A stretch of DNA of 64,000 nt from Marinomonas profundi (GTDB lineage Bacteria; Pseudomonadota; Gammaproteobacteria; Pseudomonadales; Marinomonadaceae), in NCBI RefSeq assembly GCF_020694005.1, contig NZ_CP073013.1:2924578-2988577 (forward strand). The letters run 5' to 3'. Positions within the stretch are counted from its first letter, which is position 1, and each line of letters opens with the position of its first letter. A program made the translations under genes and the position numbers. Under the pieces are notes generated by a model. The model saw only the letters and a program-made list of their open reading frames with translations, did not search any database and was not told where the DNA came from. Shown one piece after another: positions 16,158 through 26,337 of this stretch.

Positions 16158-18353
16158 CTAAGGTTCGCCTAACCATTTTAATAACACACCAGCCAGTGGT
16201 GGTATTTGTAGCTCGATACTTTGCTCTCTACCATGACTTACAACGGCTTGAGTATTGTATTGCTTGGCCTTGGTATAGCCGCTGCCAGTGTAGCTCGTCT
16301 CATCCGTGTCCATAATGACATGATAGCGACCTGCTTTTGGCACACCAATATGGTAGTTAGCATGGGGTGTTGGCGTAAAATTGATCACCGCGACAGTGTG
16401 TTCGTCACTGTCTTTGGCTTTACGTGCAAAGGCTAAAATGCTGTTAGCGTTGTCGTCGTAACTAATCCATTCGAAGCCCAGATGGGAATGATCAAAGTGT
16501 AAGCTTGACTCGTTTTGATAGAGATGATTTAGGTCTTTTGACAGTGTCTGTTGGGCCTTGTGATAATCGGTTTCCAATAGGTGCCAATCTAAGGAGCGCT
16601 CGTGACTCCATTCTTGACCCTGTGCAAATTCATTGCCCATAAAGTTGAGCTTTTTGCCCGGGTGGAAATACATGTAAGCGGAAAACGCCCGCAAATTGGC
16701 GAATTTTTGCCACGCATCGCCCGGCATTTTGGTGATCATGGAGCCTTTGCCATGGACCACTTCATCGTGAGAAATCGGCAGTACAAATTGTTCGTCAAAG
16801 GCATAAACCATGCTGAAACTGAGTTCGCCCTGATGATGCTGGCGGTAAATAGGGTCTTTTTTTATGTAATCAAGCGAGTCGTTCATCCAGCCCATATTCC
16901 ATTTAAAACCAAATCCTAAACCGTTCATGTAAGTCGGTTTAGACACACCAGGGAACGCCGTGGACTCTTCTGCCACGGTGAAGCAACGAGGATGATTCAA
17001 ATACACGGTTTCGTTTAAACGGCGCAAGAAATCAATCGCTTCGTAATTATGATTGCCGCCGTCTTTGTTGGGAATCCATTCGCCGTCTTCACGGGAATAA
17101 TCCAGATACAGCATCGAGGCCACGGCATCAACACGTAATCCATCAATATGGAATTCTTCTAACCAATAAACTGCGTTACTGATTAAGTAATTCACCACAT
17201 GCTCTTTGCCAAAATCGTAGATCACGGAATTCCATTCGGGATGCCAGCCTTTTTTAGGATCGGGGTACTCGTATTGCTTGGAGCCATCAAAGTTCGCCAA
17301 ACCATGGCTGTCGGCTGGGAAATGCGCAGGAACCCAATCCATAATCACGCCAATGTTGGCTTGATGGAGCGCATCGACAAGGGTTTTGAATTCTTCTGGC
17401 GTGCCAAATCGTGAGGTTACTGCATATAAACCGACGGGCTGATAGCCCCAAGAGCCATCAAATGGGTATTCGGTAACGGGCAATAATTCAACGTGGGTGT
17501 AGCCCATTTCTACTGCATAGGGAACCAGCTGGTCTTTGATTTCCAGATACGTGAGCGGCTGATTATCGGCCTTACGACGCCATGAACCTAGGTGAAGCTC
17601 ATAAATGCTCATGGGTTGTTCGTAGAGATCTTCGAGCGGGCGCTTAACCCAAGCATCGTCTTGCCACTGGTGCTTGTTATCAAAGCAGGTCACGCTGGCA
17701 AATGAGGGGAATTGTTCAATGCGTTGTGCGTAAGGGTCGCTGCGATGGGGCAGAATTTCCCCGGCGTTGGAGCGAATTTCGAATTTATAACGAGCGCCAT
17801 GGTTGACGTCTGGAACGAACAGGCGCCAGATGCCATCGCCATTACTCGACATGGGATGGGTGCGGCCATCCCATGCATTGAAATCACCCACTACAGAAAC
17901 AGAACGCGCGGCGGGCGCATACACCGCAAAGCGTGTGCCTTGGATGGAAAGCGAGTCATTTACCTTTGCCTTGGCTCGAATGGCGCCTTGGCTTTTGTAT
18001 AAGTTAGCTTGGTGATGATCTGGGTCGACAAAAGTGGTATTGGGAAATTGATAAGGATCGACCAATGTGTGGGTGTTGTTGTCTTGGTAAGTAATCTCAA
18101 GACGATAATGAAAGCGTGGCTTGTCTTTTGCGAAGTGTGCATAAAACAAACCTTTATGAGGGGTTGGGCTCATATCCGCCAGTACGTCATCTGCATCGAT
18201 TGCCAGTACTCGCACGGCGCTGGCGCCTGGCTGCCAAACGACTAAAGATAAACCATCTTTAGTGGCGGATTCTTGTAGACCTAGGCAACCAAATGGATCG
18301 GAACAGCAGGTGTTCAGAACATCGTTAATGAGGGCGTTTTTTATTAAATCCAT
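16158..18353 (-). CDS. glgB: 1,4-alpha-glucan branching enzyme GlgB
   Basis: 731 residues; introduces alpha-1,6 branches into glycogen. N-terminal CBM48 modules (VSVVGDFNAWDGRTHPM) precede a GH13 barrel with MDWVPAHFP, the nucleophile strand GLRVDAVASMLYLDYSR, the acid/base region FTVAEEST and PISHDEVVHGKGS. Length is standard for GlgB. A GGAG Shine-Dalgarno precedes the ATG. It lies 24 bp after the GH15-like gene and 52 bp before glgX. No glgA or glgC is in the window. Confidence 0.95.
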   Translation of the reverse strand: MDLIKNALINDVLNTCCSDPFGCLGLQESATKDGLSLVVWQPGASAVRVLAIDADDVLADMSPTPHKGLFYAHFAKDKPRFHYRLEITYQDNNTHTLVDPYQFPNTTFVDPDHHQANLYKSQGAIRAKAKVNDSLSIQGTRFAVYAPAARSVSVVGDFNAWDGRTHPMSSNGDGIWRLFVPDVNHGARYKFEIRSNAGEILPHRSDPYAQRIEQFPSFASVTCFDNKHQWQDDAWVKRPLEDLYEQPMSIYELHLGSWRRKADNQPLTYLEIKDQLVPYAVEMGYTHVELLPVTEYPFDGSWGYQPVGLYAVTSRFGTPEEFKTLVDALHQANIGVIMDWVPAHFPADSHGLANFDGSKQYEYPDPKKGWHPEWNSVIYDFGKEHVVNYLISNAVYWLEEFHIDGLRVDAVASMLYLDYSREDGEWIPNKDGGNHNYEAIDFLRRLNETVYLNHPRCFTVAEESTAFPGVSKPTYMNGLGFGFKWNMGWMNDSLDYIKKDPIYRQHHQGELSFSMVYAFDEQFVLPISHDEVVHGKGSMITKMPGDAWQKFANLRAFSAYMYFHPGKKLNFMGNEFAQGQEWSHERSLDWHLLETDYHKAQQTLSKDLNHLYQNESSLHFDHSHLGFEWISYDDNANSILAFARKAKDSDEHTVAVINFTPTPHANYHIGVPKAGRYHVIMDTDETSYTGSGYTKAKQYNTQAVVSHGREQSIELQIPPLAGVLLKWLGEP

Positions 18354-18377
18354 TCACTTCTCCAATAAGAGTGAGAG

Positions 18378-21300
18378 TTAACTCAATGAGTGTTTGTGCT
18401 GATGGCTGTGCAACTTGCTGACGGCCCAGCGCAAAGATTGATTTACTTTATTGGGCGTTCTTTGTGCAAACTCATCTAAGGCTATATTCGCCCAGTCGTC
18501 TTCTGGATGTTCTGCTTGGTGTTGTTTAGCATGGTCTAATGCGGCTTGAGACACAAGTACTGGCAAATTGATTTCTTGATCAAATTTGCAATTTTTGTGC
18601 TGCTGGCAAAATTGTATAAAAGCGTATAAACCTTCAAAAATAAGGCTTTTATACCAACTCGGGTGGATGTCTGAGGTTAAGCTTTCGATCAACAAAGCGA
18701 AGGTGTCTTCGCCGGGCGTCATCGAGCTCAGTGCACGTTTGCAGTCCAGTGCGGTATTACTTTGTAAGTCACCAAATACAATGGTGTTTGCATGGCTTAG
18801 GCTTTCCCAGAGTTGCAATAGCATGGATTCTGGTAGCTTGGTGATCATACCCTGCTCAGTGCGCCAGTCGAACCAGTCAACATCTTTTATCTTACTGTCT
18901 GCGTCTGTGGTGTGGTGATAGCGCATATTGCTAGCAACGTGGGCAAACTCATCGTGTTTTTGCTGTAATACTTGTTTGAACGCTTCGTAAAGTTGGCTTG
19001 GGGATACCTTTGACAAGGTATCGAAGATAGGCGCGCTTTCTTCCGGGTCAAATTGGCGAGCACACAACAAGGCTAGGCTGTGAATGCGAATGGTGCGAAC
19101 CCCAGCAAAGAATTCAGGGTGCACCTTGATGAGCGTGCCTGCAATGGCGATCAGCTCATGGCTGATAACCAAACCAATAGGGGACGATGACACGCTTTTT
19201 AGCGTATCTAGAATGACTTCTTGATGCAGCGGCGCATTAATATCGACTTCGGTTTCGGGTGTTTCTCCGATGACCAGTAAACGCTGACGCACTGTAATGT
19301 CGGCAATATAGGTGGCAAGGTCGGTGGATGGTTTGAGTAGCAAGGAATACAACTGGCGGGCACAACGCCAATTTTCAGACAATAATGTCTGCAAGTACAC
19401 ACTATTAAGTACCTTATACGCGGTGGTCGCTGGTGTGACGTTAGGCACGGTGTTCATTAAGGCTCGACGTGCGCCTAGTTCCACTAAGTAGGCAATGGCA
19501 TCGCTTAGGGTGGGTTTTTGATTCAATAAACTGAGCAAGGTTTCTGTATCGGTTTCTTGTATTGATTCGGTGATCGAGTCAGCCATTGAACCCGCTTTCG
19601 AATCGGTATGGTTGTGGTGTTTGCTAGACAAGGGCCAAGGCGCATCATGAACCGGCAGTTTGGCGCCAAGTTGCGAGTAATGAGGCGTGGTTATCATAAT
19701 GGCGCGTCGATTGCCTGATTTGAAGGCATTTTTTGCGGACTGAGGCACCACTCTGAATTCTTCCAGCTCGCGTTTTTGTAATAAGCGAATGAACTCAAAT
19801 AATTCACCGCTGCCTTCCATTTCCGTAATGGCTTCATCAATAAGCAGAGTAAACACCGCATTGGTTTGATAATACCAATGTTCTGCGATGGTTTTTAATT
19901 CATTGCGAATGTGTGCCTGGAATAGCGCTGGATCGATTTTACGATAGTCTTTGCTCTCATTCTGAATCCAGGATAAACATAAGTAGCTTTCGTTATTAAT
20001 ACTAAAGGCTTGAGAGGTTGCCAAACTATTAAGCGCTCGGTTAGGACGCCCCGTTAAGCCCAAGGCGTCAGAAGCCCCGAGGTGCTGGTAGGTTTCGACC
20101 AGTTGCTCAGCGCTGATGGCTTTTAATGGGGCAATGTCTTCAAGCGTTTGGCATAAGCAGCCTGCTTGAGAGAGCCGTTGCATCACCTTGTCGTTTTGCG
20201 CCAAGATAACCATAGATGTGGTGACTTTATTGGGACGGTGTTGACTACGGTGCAGGCCAAGTGGGTCAAGATCATCGGTTTTAATCAGTTCTTCGTCGAG
20301 CATCTTGCCAACCAAATAAAGACTTTGTGCCCATACTAGAGGAAGGTTGTCATTGGGAAGACGCTTTTGGGATCCGGGGTTTTCTTTTTCCGCTAGAATA
20401 CTTTCCTGAGGGACATAATACAGCTCAGGCAGCAGCATTTGACCGTCTTTTTCGACCATTAGAGACTCTAATTTGTGTCGATAAAAGTTGGCGCTTTCCC
20501 AGTCACGGGCAAATAAACGGTCAATATAAAGATAAGTGAAAAACAATGGCCATTCTGATTCTATGTGCTCAAAATTAATTAATTCATCGTATTCATAGTA
20601 GATTCGAGTTTGGTCCTCTAACTCGGACTGATGGCCGTCGAGCAAAAAGCGTTTGCAGCCATATTCGCCGCCGAGCTTATTGATGATTTCTTGGCGGGTG
20701 CGCCGTGTTAGCTTCTCATCGTTGACGGCAAATGCGGGAAAGCCAATGATGCTTAAAATAGCACTATCGACTTCTTTTGAACGTGACTCTTTGGGCAATA
20801 AAGATTGCAAGACTGAGCCGGCTCTAGCCACGGCATCGGCAAACGAATGCACGACCGCCCATTCTGGCCCGTCCTCGCCAAATAGGTTAAGTCCATCCAT
20901 GGCTTCCATGGCGGCTTTTGCCATGCCAACGGAACTTGCATTGATTTCTGCTCGGCCATTATTGACCTTATTACCGCGTTCCCAAATGCCGTAATCCGGT
21001 GTGCGATAAGTACGAGAGATATAATAGATAAGGTTCTGGATGAAATTGAATTCATCGCGGGAAAAGATCAGCTTGCTGCCGGCTTTGGTCATTTGCGCCA
21101 TCATCAGCAAATAGAAACTGGTGGCGTCTATTTGTAAGTGTCCCCACGCATCGTCAGCGACGGCTTCTAGGCCCGTTTTGGTGTCGTATTTTGCGTGCAG
21201 GGCGTCTTTCGGGTCTAGGCTGTGTTTGAAGGCTTCCACTTTGTGGGATTGTCGCATCATGGCAAAAAGTAGGCCACGCATCATTTTTATGCAGGAAAAC

Positions 21301-21536
21301 TCCAGTTCATTGGCGCGCTTATGTGGGTTTGACGCGCGTTTATAGGCTAGGTACAACGCCCACACGGCTTGAATGCTGTACACATTATCGCGTACCCAGG
21401 CGTCGGTATAATTGCCATGGTTGTTAATGCTTGTGCTGGCTGGAAAAAGCCCAGTAACGGGGTGTTGACGAGATAAAATAACCGCTTGGATGTGTTGGTA
21501 AAGAGAATCTAGCTTATCCTGAGTGTCAGATGCCAT
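18378..21536 (-). CDS. Large GH15-family protein resembling phosphorylase kinase alpha/beta subunit
   Basis: 1052 residues, first gene of the glycogen operon. The N-terminal half is an (alpha/alpha)6-barrel GH15-like domain with NHGNYTDAWVRDNVYSIQAVW (in two parts across residues about 33-55), YGIWERGNKVNNG and NASSVGMAKAAMEAM. These are the recognisable signatures of eukaryotic phosphorylase kinase alpha/beta and its bacterial homologues. The C-terminal half is long, helical and unrecognised. AGGA precedes the ATG. Co-transcription with glgB/glgX supports a glycogen role; whether it hydrolyses glucan or regulates an enzyme is unknown. Confidence 0.85.
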   Translation of the reverse strand: MASDTQDKLDSLYQHIQAVILSRQHPVTGLFPASTSINNHGNYTDAWVRDNVYSIQAVWALYLAYKRASNPHKRANELEFSCIKMMRGLLFAMMRQSHKVEAFKHSLDPKDALHAKYDTKTGLEAVADDAWGHLQIDATSFYLLMMAQMTKAGSKLIFSRDEFNFIQNLIYYISRTYRTPDYGIWERGNKVNNGRAEINASSVGMAKAAMEAMDGLNLFGEDGPEWAVVHSFADAVARAGSVLQSLLPKESRSKEVDSAILSIIGFPAFAVNDEKLTRRTRQEIINKLGGEYGCKRFLLDGHQSELEDQTRIYYEYDELINFEHIESEWPLFFTYLYIDRLFARDWESANFYRHKLESLMVEKDGQMLLPELYYVPQESILAEKENPGSQKRLPNDNLPLVWAQSLYLVGKMLDEELIKTDDLDPLGLHRSQHRPNKVTTSMVILAQNDKVMQRLSQAGCLCQTLEDIAPLKAISAEQLVETYQHLGASDALGLTGRPNRALNSLATSQAFSINNESYLCLSWIQNESKDYRKIDPALFQAHIRNELKTIAEHWYYQTNAVFTLLIDEAITEMEGSGELFEFIRLLQKRELEEFRVVPQSAKNAFKSGNRRAIMITTPHYSQLGAKLPVHDAPWPLSSKHHNHTDSKAGSMADSITESIQETDTETLLSLLNQKPTLSDAIAYLVELGARRALMNTVPNVTPATTAYKVLNSVYLQTLLSENWRCARQLYSLLLKPSTDLATYIADITVRQRLLVIGETPETEVDINAPLHQEVILDTLKSVSSSPIGLVISHELIAIAGTLIKVHPEFFAGVRTIRIHSLALLCARQFDPEESAPIFDTLSKVSPSQLYEAFKQVLQQKHDEFAHVASNMRYHHTTDADSKIKDVDWFDWRTEQGMITKLPESMLLQLWESLSHANTIVFGDLQSNTALDCKRALSSMTPGEDTFALLIESLTSDIHPSWYKSLIFEGLYAFIQFCQQHKNCKFDQEINLPVLVSQAALDHAKQHQAEHPEDDWANIALDEFAQRTPNKVNQSLRWAVSKLHSHQHKHSLS

Positions 21537-21762
21537 GTTTGATCCTTTGTGTTCGGGATGTGTTTTTTACGTTTCACGATGGGCGTGAATTAAGTGTAAA
21601 ACTACTATACCCAAACATAATGGGACTCACCAAGAAGTTAAAGCGGTTAGGGTTCTTCTTTTCCACTTAATTTTTAAAATCCCATCGCCACGCACAAAAT
21701 AGGAGCATGCGTTGTGGTTTAGAGACAGGATAAAGCCGTCTTGGGGGCGAAATAAGGTCGTT

Positions 21763-23379
21763 TTAGGTGCTGAATTGATGTACCCGCTGGCGTAGTTGAC
21801 TGGCGCAGTCTTGTAAGTTGTTGACTGAGGTTTGGATGTCGGTGGAGTTATGCTTGGTTGCTTCGCAGATGTTGGCAATGCTGGCTAAGGTTTGATGCAC
21901 GGTTTGAGAGGATTCGTATTGGTGGTCTGCTGCTTGGCTAATAGCGCTGTTTAATTTAGAAATAGACAAAACGCCATTGGCGATTTTAGTAAACGCTTGG
22001 CCTGCTTGTGAGGTTTGCTCGGCCCCTTGGTTGGCGGTATTTCTGGCGGATTCCATCACCTCCACCGCGACCAGTGTTTGTTGCGTCAATTGGTCAATTA
22101 GCCCTCCAATTTCTGTGGCGGCGAGTTGCGAGCGTTGGGCTAGGTGGCGAACTTCGTCTGCCACCACGGCAAATCCTCGTCCTTGTTCACCCGCGCGAGC
22201 GGCTTCAATGGCGGCATTGAGTGCCAGTAGATTGGTTTGGTCGGCGACTTCTGCAATGATGCCTAAGCGTTCATTAATATGACTGACGTCTTTGCGCAAT
22301 GTTTGGATTTGTTGCGCTGCGCCGCCGACTTCAATAGAAAGCTGCTGAATGTCTTGATTGGCTTTGTTCATCACGCCCAGACCTTGCTTGGAATGCTGGC
22401 CAAGCTCTTGGGTGGTGGTATTGGCTTGTTCGGCAATGGTAAGCGTGTCTTCCACCGAGGTCATCACGTCGTGCATGAGTTCAGTGGCCTTGCTGGTATT
22501 GGATAATTGTTCGGCGACGCCTTGGGCGGTTTTGTGGGTGGATTGATTGGTCTGGCTCACAATGTTGTCTAGGGTTTCGCTGGAGTGGCTAACATTGCGA
22601 ACAATGGATTGGAAATCGTTCATCATGTCGTTAAAAGCGCGTGCCATTTCGCCCATTTCATCGCCGCCGGTAAATTCAACCCGTTGTGTTAAATCCCCTG
22701 AATGCTGAACCGATGTCATGGTTTGGCATAATGAGGTCACTCGACTGGTGACCAAATGGATAATATAGAGCGCGGTGCCGCCAACGAATAAGGTCAGTAC
22801 TCCGACGAGAATAACGTACTCTATTAACGCCTGTAGAAAGAAGTCGATAACGGCATCCATTGAGGCGGTGGCGATAATAGTGATAGTCCAAGGCGCGAAA
22901 TCCGAGGCACTGGCGATCATGCGATGGGTCGTGCCTGTTATGTCTGAGTAGTCAAATTCAAGCGCTTGATAGGGGGCGGTTGTGTGCTTGTTTTTAGCGT
23001 CTTTTAACGCCTTTATTAAGGCGGTTGGGGTCCGAGATTCTTGGGACAGGGAAGGGGCGTTGAGCAAGGTGTATTTATTGCTATCGACTATCCACAGGCG
23101 TTGTTGATCGCCATAATGGAGTTCAGATAAGCGTTGAATCGCATGCTGTTTGGCTTGCTCACTAGTAAGCTCCCCTGTATTTTGTTGTTGATAGATGGGA
23201 GATAAGGTCGCGTTTACTATGTCCAGTATGTCTTGGGTGCGGTCTTTTCTTGCGTCCATATGGCTATTGAATAAGGAGCTTAGCGAGACAAGAATAAGCG
23301 CTGCCGTTCCCATCGACATTAAGCCGATGATTGCCCACAATTTATAACGGATTTTTATATCATTAATACGCGCCAGCAT
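21763..23379 (-). CDS. Methyl-accepting chemotaxis protein with periplasmic Cache domain
   Basis: 538 residues of classic receptor layout. TM1 spans about residues 12-35. A single-Cache-like periplasmic domain contains [25 protein letters not shown] and [11 protein letters not shown] in separate strands. TM2 spans about residues 190-212 and is followed by HAMP. The methylation/signalling hairpin has the tip [20 protein letters not shown]. Transcribed alone on the minus strand. The ligand is unknown; small-molecule carboxylates are usual for this sensor type. Confidence 0.93.
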   Translation of the reverse strand: MLARINDIKIRYKLWAIIGLMSMGTAALILVSLSSLFNSHMDARKDRTQDILDIVNATLSPIYQQQNTGELTSEQAKQHAIQRLSELHYGDQQRLWIVDSNKYTLLNAPSLSQESRTPTALIKALKDAKNKHTTAPYQALEFDYSDITGTTHRMIASASDFAPWTITIIATASMDAVIDFFLQALIEYVILVGVLTLFVGGTALYIIHLVTSRVTSLCQTMTSVQHSGDLTQRVEFTGGDEMGEMARAFNDMMNDFQSIVRNVSHSSETLDNIVSQTNQSTHKTAQGVAEQLSNTSKATELMHDVMTSVEDTLTIAEQANTTTQELGQHSKQGLGVMNKANQDIQQLSIEVGGAAQQIQTLRKDVSHINERLGIIAEVADQTNLLALNAAIEAARAGEQGRGFAVVADEVRHLAQRSQLAATEIGGLIDQLTQQTLVAVEVMESARNTANQGAEQTSQAGQAFTKIANGVLSISKLNSAISQAADHQYESSQTVHQTLASIANICEATKHNSTDIQTSVNNLQDCASQLRQRVHQFST

Positions 23380-23540
23380 GTCGTCTCCATGTCAAAGGCA
23401 ATGCAACGTTTCAAAGGTGACACCATGTAGATTAAGGCTAAATGTTTTCTCATGGGTTGCCCAGCGCAAAAGCTTGCGCTAGATCATGGTTTTGGTAACT
23501 TCATCTTCTCTTGCTGATAAAATATGGGTGGTAGTGTCGT

Positions 23541-23972
23541 TTGGGGTATGTGGTTGTTTTCTTTACATCGTTTTTGGCCGCGACGGTTCTCCCCTTAGGG
23601 TCGGAGGGGGTATTGCTTTATTATGCCAGTGATACGGCAAATTCGTGGTTGCTTTTGTGGGGATTGGCCAGCGTAGGAAATACCTTAGGGGCGTTGACTA
23701 ATTGGCTACTGGGTGGTTTTTTGTTGCGTTATGAAAGCCATAAATGGTTTCCTGTCAGTGCGGATCATCGTCAAAAAGCGGAGCGTGTGTTTAATCGTTA
23801 TGGGGTGTGGAGTTTATTACTGACCTGGTTGCCTGTTGTGGGTGATGGTATTGCGTTAGTATCTGGGGTCTTACGAACGTCGATTTGGTACTTTTTGCCC
23901 TTGGTGTTCATTGGCAAAGCCGCGCGTTATGCTCTGGTTTTATGGGGGCATTATTGGTTATTTGTGAATTGA
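23541..23972 (+). CDS. YqaA family membrane protein (DedA/VTT-like)
   Basis: 143 residues, about four membrane segments. It matches E. coli YqaA in the signature segments FLAATVLPLGSEGVLL, GNTLGALTNWLLG, NRYGVWSLLLTWLPVVGDG and GKAARYALV. These small proteins belong to the SNARE-associated/VTT group thought to handle membrane lipids. The frame opens only at 23535, so the start is a TTG at 23541 or a GTG at 23550 with GGGG close before it. Confidence 0.85.
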   Translation: MGYVVVFFTSFLAATVLPLGSEGVLLYYASDTANSWLLLWGLASVGNTLGALTNWLLGGFLLRYESHKWFPVSADHRQKAERVFNRYGVWSLLLTWLPVVGDGIALVSGVLRTSIWYFLPLVFIGKAARYALVLWGHYWLFVN

Positions 23973-24004
23973 AAAATACTATTTTTTGAATGGAGAAGGA
24001 AGTA

Positions 24005-24706
24005 ATGGGAATATCCAAAAAACTGATTATTGTGATGGCAGCGTTGTCATTGGGCGCTTGTTCTTCTATGAGCGAAAAAAACACCTTTATGACCTATGAC
24101 GACTTGCAAGAGAAAGTGCGTATTCATGAAGAGCAGTGGCAAGCCATCCAGCCAAAATTAGACAGAATTGATGCATTAGAGGCGGAAGTCGCTACCTTAA
24201 AAGGCGACCAGCCCGTAAGTTCGGCGTCAGAAGCTGAAAGCGCTGAGACGATGGGGATGGATGAAGGGATTGCGGCAGCCGATGTCGCGCCAGTTGTTAC
24301 TCCTGTCCCGTTATTGATAGAGAGTGATGAGGCGAATCTTACGGCCGCTGAAATGACGACACAGCCAGCAATGACTGGGTCTGCAATGACAGAGTCAGCG
24401 CCAGAGAGCGAGCCGGTGGTAAAAGCACCACCGCAAAGCAAATTTGGGGTGCAAGTCGCGTCTTACGGCAATCGTGATGAAGCGATTCGCGGTTGGCAAG
24501 TGTTAGAAAAGGCCCATCCAACGTCTTTTCAAGGGTTGCAACCGTTAGTGAATCAAAAAGAAGTGAATGGCCGAACCATGTATCAATTAAAAGTAGGCCC
24601 TTTTATTGATAAGTCCTTCAGCTCAGATTTTTGTAAAATGCTCAAGGAAAAGGGCAAAGACTGTTTGTTGACTCAATATAATGGCGAGACGTTCGTTCGT
24701 CGTTGA
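24005..24706 (+). CDS. SPOR-domain lipoprotein
   Basis: 233 residues from the ATG at 24005, preferred over an ATG 15 bases upstream because GAAGGA lies directly before it. The signal peptide ends in LSLGACSS with a lipidated Cys. A short coiled coil (about 35-65) and an acidic, Ala/Thr/Glu-rich linker follow. The C-terminal SPOR domain (FGVQVASYGNRDEAIRGWQ...YQLKVGPF) covers about 145-225. SPOR domains bind denuded peptidoglycan at the septum, so an envelope or division-associated role is likely. Confidence 0.88.
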   Translation: MGISKKLIIVMAALSLGACSSMSEKNTFMTYDDLQEKVRIHEEQWQAIQPKLDRIDALEAEVATLKGDQPVSSASEAESAETMGMDEGIAAADVAPVVTPVPLLIESDEANLTAAEMTTQPAMTGSAMTESAPESEPVVKAPPQSKFGVQVASYGNRDEAIRGWQVLEKAHPTSFQGLQPLVNQKEVNGRTMYQLKVGPFIDKSFSSDFCKMLKEKGKDCLLTQYNGETFVRR

Positions 24707-24751
24707 GTACGTCAGCAAGTCAGTCTCAGAGATAAGCAATAGACCGCAATA

Positions 24752-24789
24752 AAAAAGCGTACTTTGATGGCATTCAAAGTACGCTTTTT
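24752..24789. terminator. Bidirectional rho-independent terminator
   Basis: A perfect 16-bp stem (AAAAAGCGTACTTTGA / TCAAAGTACGCTTTTT) with a 6-nt loop, A-rich on one side and T-rich on the other, between the convergent SPOR and DUF945 genes. Confidence 0.93.
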
Positions 24790-24820
24790 GCGTTTTTGGG
24801 CGGCGTTTTTAGCCTTGGGT

Positions 24821-26173
24821 TTACATCAAGGGAAACGTCATGTTGTTAATGCTACCTTGGCCATTTTGTATATTGATGACCGTATTGTAACGGCCATTGT
24901 CTAATCTGATCAGCCCTTGTTGAAGCAGGTTGTTGATAATGATTCGAGCTTGCTGTTTTATTTCTGGTGCGTTTCGTGGTGCGCGCATTTGATAAGCGAT
25001 AAACCGTTCGGCGACGCTTGTTAGTAAGACCTCATCGACTTCAATGTTTGCTGTCACCAGTGTGTGGTACAGCCAAAACTCCGCCATGGCAAGTTCCTCA
25101 ACTGAGGCGTCGCCAATATCGCCTAAGGTGCTTGTTAGACTTGCTTCAAAGCGCCCTTCAGGAAAAGTGCCACTCAAATCGGTGATGTTAAATTCGGGTT
25201 TTGCTGCCAGCAATGTGTCGATATTATCTTGCAAAAACACAAACAAGGATTGGTAGGCCGCATGCGCCGCATTGTGGTTCGTTAATGCCTGATCAGAGAA
25301 GGCTTTATACTCAAGAAAGAAGGCATTACTGAGCTTATTTAGTTCGGTCACTAACATAAGATCGTTGGCTTTCATGTCTCCAGATAGAAACTCTTTTAGT
25401 AAATACGCTATTTCGATGCGGCCCAATTGTGTTGTTGGGTCTAAATTAGACGACATTTTTATAGCTAAACCAGACAGCATGGTATTGGTGTCGATACTGA
25501 GTTTATTGAGGCTTAAATTTGTTGTGCTGTCATAAAAGCCTCCTTTTGTTATGTCCTTTAATCCTGAGTCTATCTTCATTTCTAAGGCAAAGTCTTCTGC
25601 GTTAATAGACGTATAATCGCCCATTATCTCCATTTTCTTTAATGCCCCTTGGTAGGTGAAGCTGTCGGATGTTAGCGCGCCTGTGCCAGTGTAACCACTG
25701 AATTGAAAGGTATTATCCAGATTGCTTAGCATGGGAACCGTGTCCGCGAGTTTAATATTTCCGCTGATACCACCCAGCACAGAAAGCAAGTACAGTGGCT
25801 GGTCTTCATCCCAGTTAAACAGGGTGCGTTGCTGGCTGCCTTCGAGTCGAATATCCGTTTCATAGGCGCCCAATAGACCTTGGCCAGACAGTAGTAGAGG
25901 CCCATAATGAGTGTCTATCGTGAGTTCAATTTGCACCTTGTCTTCGGATAGGGAGGCATCTATCTGAGCCATATCCAAAGACAGTATCACCTTGTTCTCA
26001 GAGCCGAACCAAGCGAAATCTGTCGAGATGATTTGGGCCGAGTAGCCTGGTGTTTTATCGATAATATCAATCAGTTCAACGACTTTTTCTTGATGCTTTG
26101 GGGCAATAAATTTGGGCAGAAGTAAGCAAGCAGAAACAAGTATGAAAGCAAATAGAATAAGCGCTTTTTTCAC
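24821..26173 (-). CDS. DUF945 (YdgA-like) family protein
   Basis: 450 residues starting at a GTG with AGGA 8 nt upstream. A hydrophobic N-terminal segment (about residues 4-20) anchors or exports it. The body fits the DUF945 family: an early TPGYSAQIISTDFAWFGSEN, GPLLLSGQGLLGAYET and repeated beta-rich segments. E. coli YdgA is a poorly understood inner-membrane/periplasmic protein. Terminated by the shared hairpin at 24752-24789. Confidence 0.82.
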   Translation of the reverse strand: MKKALILFAFILVSACLLLPKFIAPKHQEKVVELIDIIDKTPGYSAQIISTDFAWFGSENKVILSLDMAQIDASLSEDKVQIELTIDTHYGPLLLSGQGLLGAYETDIRLEGSQQRTLFNWDEDQPLYLLSVLGGISGNIKLADTVPMLSNLDNTFQFSGYTGTGALTSDSFTYQGALKKMEIMGDYTSINAEDFALEMKIDSGLKDITKGGFYDSTTNLSLNKLSIDTNTMLSGLAIKMSSNLDPTTQLGRIEIAYLLKEFLSGDMKANDLMLVTELNKLSNAFFLEYKAFSDQALTNHNAAHAAYQSLFVFLQDNIDTLLAAKPEFNITDLSGTFPEGRFEASLTSTLGDIGDASVEELAMAEFWLYHTLVTANIEVDEVLLTSVAERFIAYQMRAPRNAPEIKQQARIIINNLLQQGLIRLDNGRYNTVINIQNGQGSINNMTFPLM

Positions 26174-26337
26174 TGGAATTTCCTTTTCGGGATTTTTTTG
26201 TTAAATGAGTGTTTATTGGGTAGATTAAGCCGCGTGAATGGTACAGATTAATAGCGGATAAATAAAGAATGGCACACGGCGTCTAATCGCCATTCTCTTT
26301 TTTGCAATTACAATAGGTTATAAAAGGGTATCAGCAG

